From CAVXDP01 sp964562925 (GTDB taxonomy: Archaea; Thermoproteota; Bathyarchaeia; 40CM-2-53-6; CAVXDP01): 16,628 nt of DNA. This document shows, in pieces, positions 13,172-16,628 of the stretch. Numbering within the stretch: the stretch's first letter is position 1; each line of letters opens with the position of its first letter. The notes under the pieces were generated by a model. That model was given only the letters and a program-made list of their open reading frames with translations. It was not told the origin of the DNA and searched no databases. The DNA lies in contig CAZLVF010000029.1 of assembly GCA_964562925.1 (NCBI GenBank), positions 1 through 16,628 on the forward strand. The letters are read 5' to 3'. The translations under genes were made by a program, and so were the position numbers.

Positions 13172-13230
13172 ATCGAGAGAACTTCATCTTCCAGTAGCCG
13201 ACCGCTAAGATCTAAAACAGGAACCCGAGA

Positions 13231-14517
13231 ATGCAAAGAGGGTATCTAATGCGAAGGACATCTGAAATTTCGGGCTTCTACAAGCTAACTCCAGCTGAAA
13301 GACTGAAGGTTGTAAAGGAGTTCGCGAATCTCACTGATGACGATGTTCGAACTCTTCAATCAACAGGCGCGTTGCCGATAGACCAGGCAAACCGGATGAT
13401 CGAGAACGTGATAGGTGTTATGCCGGTCACGCTTGGAATAGCTGTAAACTTCCTGATCAATGGAAGAGACTACCTTATTCCCATGGCCATTGAGGAGCCA
13501 TCCGTAGTAGCGGCCGCAGGTAACGCTGCAAAGATCGCTAGGGTCAGGGGAGGCTTCACAACCAGCAGTACGGGCCCAGTTATGATCGGACAGATCCAAA
13601 CGGCGGGTGTGAAAGACCCTCATGGAGCGAGGATGGCGATCTTCGCCGCTAAGAATCAGATCATAGAGAAGGCGAACGAGCAGGACCCGGTTCTGGTATC
13701 GAGCGGTGGAGGCGCCAGGGACCTCGATACGAAGGTCATTGAGACGCAGGCCGGATCTATGGTGATAACAGAGCTCTTTGTTGATTGTCGAGACGCTATG
13801 GGCGCGAACGCAGTGAACACAATGGCTGAAGCTGTGGCTCCTATAATAGAAGCGATAACCGGCGGAAGGGTCTACCTTAGAATAATCTCCAATCTAGCTA
13901 CAAAACGTTTGATGAGAGCCAGGGCTATTTTCGAAAAAGAAGCGCTTGGAGGCGAAGATGTAGTCGATGGCGTAATAGCCGCCTACGCTTTCGCCGCCGC
14001 TGATCCCTTCCGTTGCGCGACACACAACAAAGGCATAATGAACGGTGTCACAGCCGTCGTCCTCGCAACGGGCAACGATACTAGAGCTGTGGAGTCAGGC
14101 GCCCATGCGTACGCGTCGATTACCGGCCGCTATAGACCTCTCACAACATGGGAGAAGAACAGCGATGGCCACTTAGTTGGCTGCATAGAACTTCCAGTCG
14201 CAGTCGGATTGATAGGAGGCGCGACAGCGGTTCACCCTGTAGCGAAACTGGCAAAGAAGATTCTGGGAGTAAAGACAGCTACCGAGTTAGGTGAGGTAAT
14301 CGCTGCTGTCGGTCTCGCACAGAACTTGGCCGCCCTTAGAGCTCTCGCTACAGAAGGAATACAGAGAGGACACATGAAGCTTCATGCCCGAAACGTTGCG
14401 GCCATGGCCGGCGCTGCAGGGAACATGGTCGATAGAGTCGCAGAGGCCATGGTCAAAGAGAGAAAGATAAGACTTGACAGAGCCCGAGAGCTTCTGGATC
14501 AACTCACGAAAAAATAG
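13231..14517 (+). CDS. hmgA: Class II (bacterial-type) HMG-CoA reductase
   Basis: The 428-residue enzyme catalyses HMG-CoA/mevalonate interconversion. The sequence follows the class II (Pseudomonas mevalonii-like) pattern along its whole length: ALPIDQANRMIENVIG (47-62), GGFTTSSTGPVM (107-118), DAMGANAVNTMAEAVAP (188-204), THNKGIMNG (264-272), LTTWEKNSDGHLVG (304-317) and LATEGIQRGHMKLHARN (372-388). The catalytic residues are all present: Glu89, Lys267, Asp283 and His381. Class I features such as a membrane anchor are absent. Two starts are possible: ATG 13231, or ATG 13249 behind GAGGG (five bases away), which I find about equally likely. It sits downstream of mvk and fni, so a biosynthetic role is likely despite the class's link to degradation in Pseudomonas. 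Confidence 0.95.
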   Translation: MQRGYLMRRTSEISGFYKLTPAERLKVVKEFANLTDDDVRTLQSTGALPIDQANRMIENVIGVMPVTLGIAVNFLINGRDYLIPMAIEEPSVVAAAGNAAKIARVRGGFTTSSTGPVMIGQIQTAGVKDPHGARMAIFAAKNQIIEKANEQDPVLVSSGGGARDLDTKVIETQAGSMVITELFVDCRDAMGANAVNTMAEAVAPIIEAITGGRVYLRIISNLATKRLMRARAIFEKEALGGEDVVDGVIAAYAFAAADPFRCATHNKGIMNGVTAVVLATGNDTRAVESGAHAYASITGRYRPLTTWEKNSDGHLVGCIELPVAVGLIGGATAVHPVAKLAKKILGVKTATELGEVIAAVGLAQNLAALRALATEGIQRGHMKLHARNVAAMAGAAGNMVDRVAEAMVKERKIRLDRARELLDQLTKK

Positions 14518-14525
14518 GGGCTAGG

Positions 14526-14885
14526 CTAAGGTCGTAACGTGTGAAGGCACGCCAGAAACTCCGTTCTTCTTATCTTTGGAACCAGGTCTCTCTCAATCCA
14601 GTCTGAGACTCTATCATATGTCTTCCTGTAATACTTCTTGCTGGCATGCCTGACGAGTCCAAGCTTCTCCAGTCTCTGGAGATACCTCCACTTCATACTT
14701 CGAGAGATCCTATCACCCAAGACACGATCGATATCCCACTTCTTGAAGATCTTGGGTAGGCGAGCGAACGCTTCTATGATCTCCTCAGGCATAGAACTCA
14801 GCGCATTCTTTGAGAGCTTCCTCCTCCCTCTGGTACTGAGGAACTGGATCCCTTCTCTCGCCCTCTTCAACGTTACATCCCCCAA
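14526..14885 (-). CDS. Predicted small winged-helix DNA-binding protein
   Basis: The 119-residue basic protein is not a family I recognise. Residues about 38-90 look like a winged helix: helices around EEIIEAFARLPKIF and RVLGDRI, a recognition-type helix SMKWRYLQRLEKLGLV and a basic wing RHASKKYYRKTY. The start is TTG 14885, with a TATA-like element about 20-28 bases upstream, which would place transcription almost exactly at the start codon and suggests a leaderless message. It is convergent with hmgA (8-base gap) and lies 47 bases downstream of the DGGGP synthase gene on the same strand. A regulator of the neighbouring lipid genes is possible but unproven. Confidence 0.6.
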   Translation of the reverse strand: MGDVTLKRAREGIQFLSTRGRRKLSKNALSSMPEEIIEAFARLPKIFKKWDIDRVLGDRISRSMKWRYLQRLEKLGLVRHASKKYYRKTYDRVSDWIERDLVPKIRRTEFLACLHTLRP

Positions 14886-14904
14886 AAATACGTGCTCGTG
14901 CTAC

Positions 14905-14914
14905 GGTTATAAGG
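14905..14914 (-). promoter_or_regulatory. TATA-like element for the winged-helix gene
   Basis: On the minus strand the sequence reads CCTTATAACC. It lies about 20-29 bases before TTG 14885, the spacing expected for a leaderless transcript. Confidence 0.4.
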
Positions 14915-14932
14915 CTTGGCCGTTCGAAGAGC

Positions 14933-15817
14933 CTAGAAGATAGAACGCGGAGGTTCATATGCTCCGAGTAGAAAGCCTACAAGTCCAAGTGTCATCCAAA
15001 GCAGAATCCTATTCTTCACAACCCTGGCATTCCTATCCGAGCAGTCTCGCAAGAGCGAAACGACTGAGGTGATGAAGCCGATATCGGATACAACGATCGC
15101 AGGAAGATAGTATCTCGAGACGAGGCCAAGTGCTTGTGGAAGAAGGCTCAGTCCAACCGCGCTGGCTAAGAGGAATGCGGCTACCACTGAGGCAGTCTGG
15201 GGCCCAAACTTCACGGCTAGTGTTCTAGCCTTGTAGGCGGTGTCTCCAGCGACATCCGTGATCCCCTTTGTAACTTCCCTCCCCAGATTTGAGAGAAAGG
15301 CCATGAACGCAAATACCCATAGAAGAAGTTTCATATTCTGAACTGCGTATCCGCCAAAAATGAAAGGTAATGAGACGCAGACGCTTACGACGACATTTCC
15401 AAGAAATCCCACCCTCTTTCCAATGGTATTGTAGTAGATCATTAGGACGAGAGAGAAAAGCGCGATTGCTAGTGCTGACATGTTCAAAAAAGCGGAGATC
15501 AAGATCCCAGTCGCCGAGAAGAGAAGCGCGCAGACCAAAGCCGAACGGGCAGAGACCGCTCCAGACGGTATAGGTCTCCCTGGGTTGTTGATCAAGTCTA
15601 TAGATCTGTCATAATAATCGTTCAGCGCCATGGTTGCGGCCGTCATAAGGAATGCTACAGGAAACCCGAGTAGAGCTCGAAACGGTGGTAGCGACCCTGA
15701 AAGGGCGATCAGTTCACCAATCACAACAGCGAAACCCATCATCATACTGTTGATCGGTCTTATCAATCGGAGGATTCCAATGGTCTGACTCACTAGTTTC
15801 AAGGCCCTAGGCCACAA
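14933..15817 (-). CDS. UbiA-family prenyltransferase, likely DGGGP synthase
   Basis: The 294-residue integral membrane protein has eight to nine hydrophobic segments and both Asp-rich motifs of UbiA enzymes: NDYYDRSID (66-74) and KGITDVAGD (184-192). In archaea this form usually transfers a geranylgeranyl group to geranylgeranylglyceryl phosphate (digeranylgeranylglyceryl phosphate synthase), the second ether-bond step of membrane lipid synthesis. The divergent neighbour is a geranylgeranyl reductase, which supports the lipid assignment over a quinone or heme role. The start is taken as TTG 15817; a TTG a few codons in (about 15802) is an alternative and no strong ribosome-binding site decides. 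Confidence 0.85.
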   Translation of the reverse strand: MWPRALKLVSQTIGILRLIRPINSMMMGFAVVIGELIALSGSLPPFRALLGFPVAFLMTAATMALNDYYDRSIDLINNPGRPIPSGAVSARSALVCALLFSATGILISAFLNMSALAIALFSLVLMIYYNTIGKRVGFLGNVVVSVCVSLPFIFGGYAVQNMKLLLWVFAFMAFLSNLGREVTKGITDVAGDTAYKARTLAVKFGPQTASVVAAFLLASAVGLSLLPQALGLVSRYYLPAIVVSDIGFITSVVSLLRDCSDRNARVVKNRILLWMTLGLVGFLLGAYEPPRSIF

Positions 15818-16185
15818 GTCTCATTCTATGGAATGGCTATTCATTGAAAGCGAAGTCGCCTAAAATGATTTGTCTATTCCTCTCATGAAGCCAAACCGTC
15901 CCTCGAACAATCAACCGCCACAGGTGTTGCACTCCGATCTTGAATACCATCGGGGCATGCGCAGCCGATGCTCGCCACCATCTGGCATACCTCATGGCAA
16001 CAGCCCAATCCAACTCGTCGAGAGAATGGCGTAACGAACCTAATGTCAATCTGCAGTCATACTATGCTATCCTGCTCTTCATATGAGAGTCTCAGTTTAC
16101 TCTGAATTGGAAGTATGCATCTTTAAATTCAGATATGTTAGACTGCAGATGATATCTCCAATGTGTCCTTCCCTGGCGGTGCAAG
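15818..16185. other. 368-base divergent gap between the two lipid genes
   Basis: No recognised gene. A 70-codon frame on the minus strand (15837-16049, TTG start, Trp- and Arg-rich) has no family likeness I know. The right half holds a TATA-like TTTAAATT (16122-16129), inverted 6-mers AGATAT (16131-16136)/ATATCT (16152-16157), and a 10-mer (16049-16058) repeated inverted at 16141-16150 around CTGCAG. Confidence 0.4.
16121..16130 (+). promoter_or_regulatory. TATA box of the geranylgeranyl reductase gene
   Basis: CTTTAAATTC lies about 57-65 bases before ATG 16186 and predicts a start near 16150, within the AGATAT/ATATCT dyad. A GGTG (16178-16181) four bases before the ATG serves as ribosome-binding site. 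Confidence 0.5.
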
Positions 16186-16628
16186 ATGGATACTTATGAC
16201 GTAATCGTGGTGGGCGGCGGACCCGCGGGTCTAGTTGCAGCTCGTAAGGCCTCGGAGAAAAGCGTTCGAGTTCTTCTACTGGAAAGAGAAAAAGCCTTGG
16301 GAAAGAAGGTGTGCGCTGAAGCTATCTCTGACACGACACTGAAAGACTCGGAGCTTGATTCTCGAGGTTTCATCGTTAACGAGGTGGTCGGCACAAGAGT
16401 CTATGCTCCAGATGAAAGTAAAATGGTCGAAGTCTCTGGCGAATCGATGGGAGAACGCGGTGGATACGTACTTGATAAGCGTATCTACCTAGAGGCTCTT
16501 GCTGACGCAGCTAGATCGGCCGGGGCTGACCTAAGGCTTGGCGCCAATGTTGTAGAGGTTCGGCGACAGAACGGCGCCGTGAAGACGATCGCTAAGATGA
16601 ACGATGGTACCCAAGCCTTATTATCCAA
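16186..16628 (+). CDS. Geranylgeranyl reductase family flavoprotein, 5' part
   Basis: The first 147 codons are present; the gene runs off the window. The N-terminus MDTYDVIVVGGGPAGLVAARKASEKS is a Rossmann FAD-binding GxGxxG site, followed by LLLERE at the second strand, where the Glu contacts the FAD ribose. KKVCAEAIS (41-49) corresponds to the conserved Cys region of geranylgeranyl reductases, and GYVLDKRIYLEALADAARSAGADL (about 93-116) is the typical FAD-family helix. These enzymes saturate the isoprenoid chains of archaeal ether lipids or their precursors. The position opposite the DGGGP synthase supports that role. The substrate-binding half is not visible. Confidence 0.88.
   Translation, partial: MDTYDVIVVGGGPAGLVAARKASEKSVRVLLLEREKALGKKVCAEAISDTTLKDSELDSRGFIVNEVVGTRVYAPDESKMVEVSGESMGERGGYVLDKRIYLEALADAARSAGADLRLGANVVEVRRQNGAVKTIAKMNDGTQALLS

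Noticed and set aside
15837..16049. 70-codon frame on the minus strand in the gap before the geranylgeranyl reductase gene
   Set aside because: TTG start, no ribosome-binding site, Trp- and Arg-rich composition and no family likeness. Mentioned only as a possibility.
1..16628. CRISPR array, insertion sequence or prophage
   Set aside because: No repeated units with spacers, no transposase or integrase, and no phage genes were seen.

Overview
This window is archaeal. It carries archaeal/eukaryotic-type ribosomal proteins (eL18, and uS13, uS4, uL13, uS9 and uS2 in archaeal order), the archaeal RNA polymerase subunits Rpo3 (RpoD) and Rpo10 (RpoN), mevalonate-route isoprenoid genes and ether-lipid genes. 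TATA-like boxes lie about 25-50 bases before many starts. A tRNA-Ser gene appears to hold three introns, two of them outside the anticodon loop. Such placement is known from archaea with a broad-specificity splicing endonuclease, mostly in the TACK group. A Bathyarchaeia- or Thaumarchaeota-related lineage is my best guess, but nothing here proves the phylum.

Layout. 6-158: tRNA-Ser(UGA). 178-1116 (-): membrane-anchored Lon-type (S16) protease without an ATPase. 1270-1641 (+): small cysteine-rich zinc protein, followed by 1691-2713 (+), the radical SAM enzyme AmrS. 3941 down to 2751 (-): a two-gene proteostasis operon, a PAC2 proteasome-assembly-chaperone homologue followed by Hsp20. 4064-4738 (+): two-domain protein disulfide oxidoreductase. 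5047-6137 (+): rps13 and rps4. 6909 down to 6216 (-): two tandem DUF131 membrane proteins, placed where rps11 usually lies. 7122-13118 (+): a long, tightly packed, largely co-directional block rpoD, rpl18e, rpl13, rps9, rpoN, rps2, MEMO, mevalonate kinase, type 2 IPP isomerase. 13231-14517 (+): class II HMG-CoA reductase. 15817 down to 14526 (-): UbiA-family DGGGP synthase, then a small winged-helix protein. 16186 to the end (+): 5' part of a geranylgeranyl reductase.

How the genes fit together. The central block couples translation and transcription genes to isoprenoid supply, a linkage conserved in many archaea. HMG-CoA reductase makes mevalonate, mevalonate kinase phosphorylates it, Fni interconverts IPP and DMAPP, DGGGP synthase attaches the second C20 chain to the glycerol backbone, and geranylgeranyl reductase saturates the chains. 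Compared with the arrangement I remember as common in archaea, rps11, rpoK and isopentenyl phosphate kinase are missing from their usual slots. Two of the three AmmeMemoRadiSam components (AmrS and MEMO) are in the window; AMMECR1 is not.

Most interesting points: the multi-intron tRNA with convincing bulge-helix-bulge folds at two non-canonical sites; the DUF131 pair in the rps11 slot, with a 21-bp dyad in its promoter region; the PAC2 protein ending in an HbYX-like tripeptide; the bacterial-type HMG-CoA reductase; and a 30-codon ORF that exactly bridges mvk and fni.
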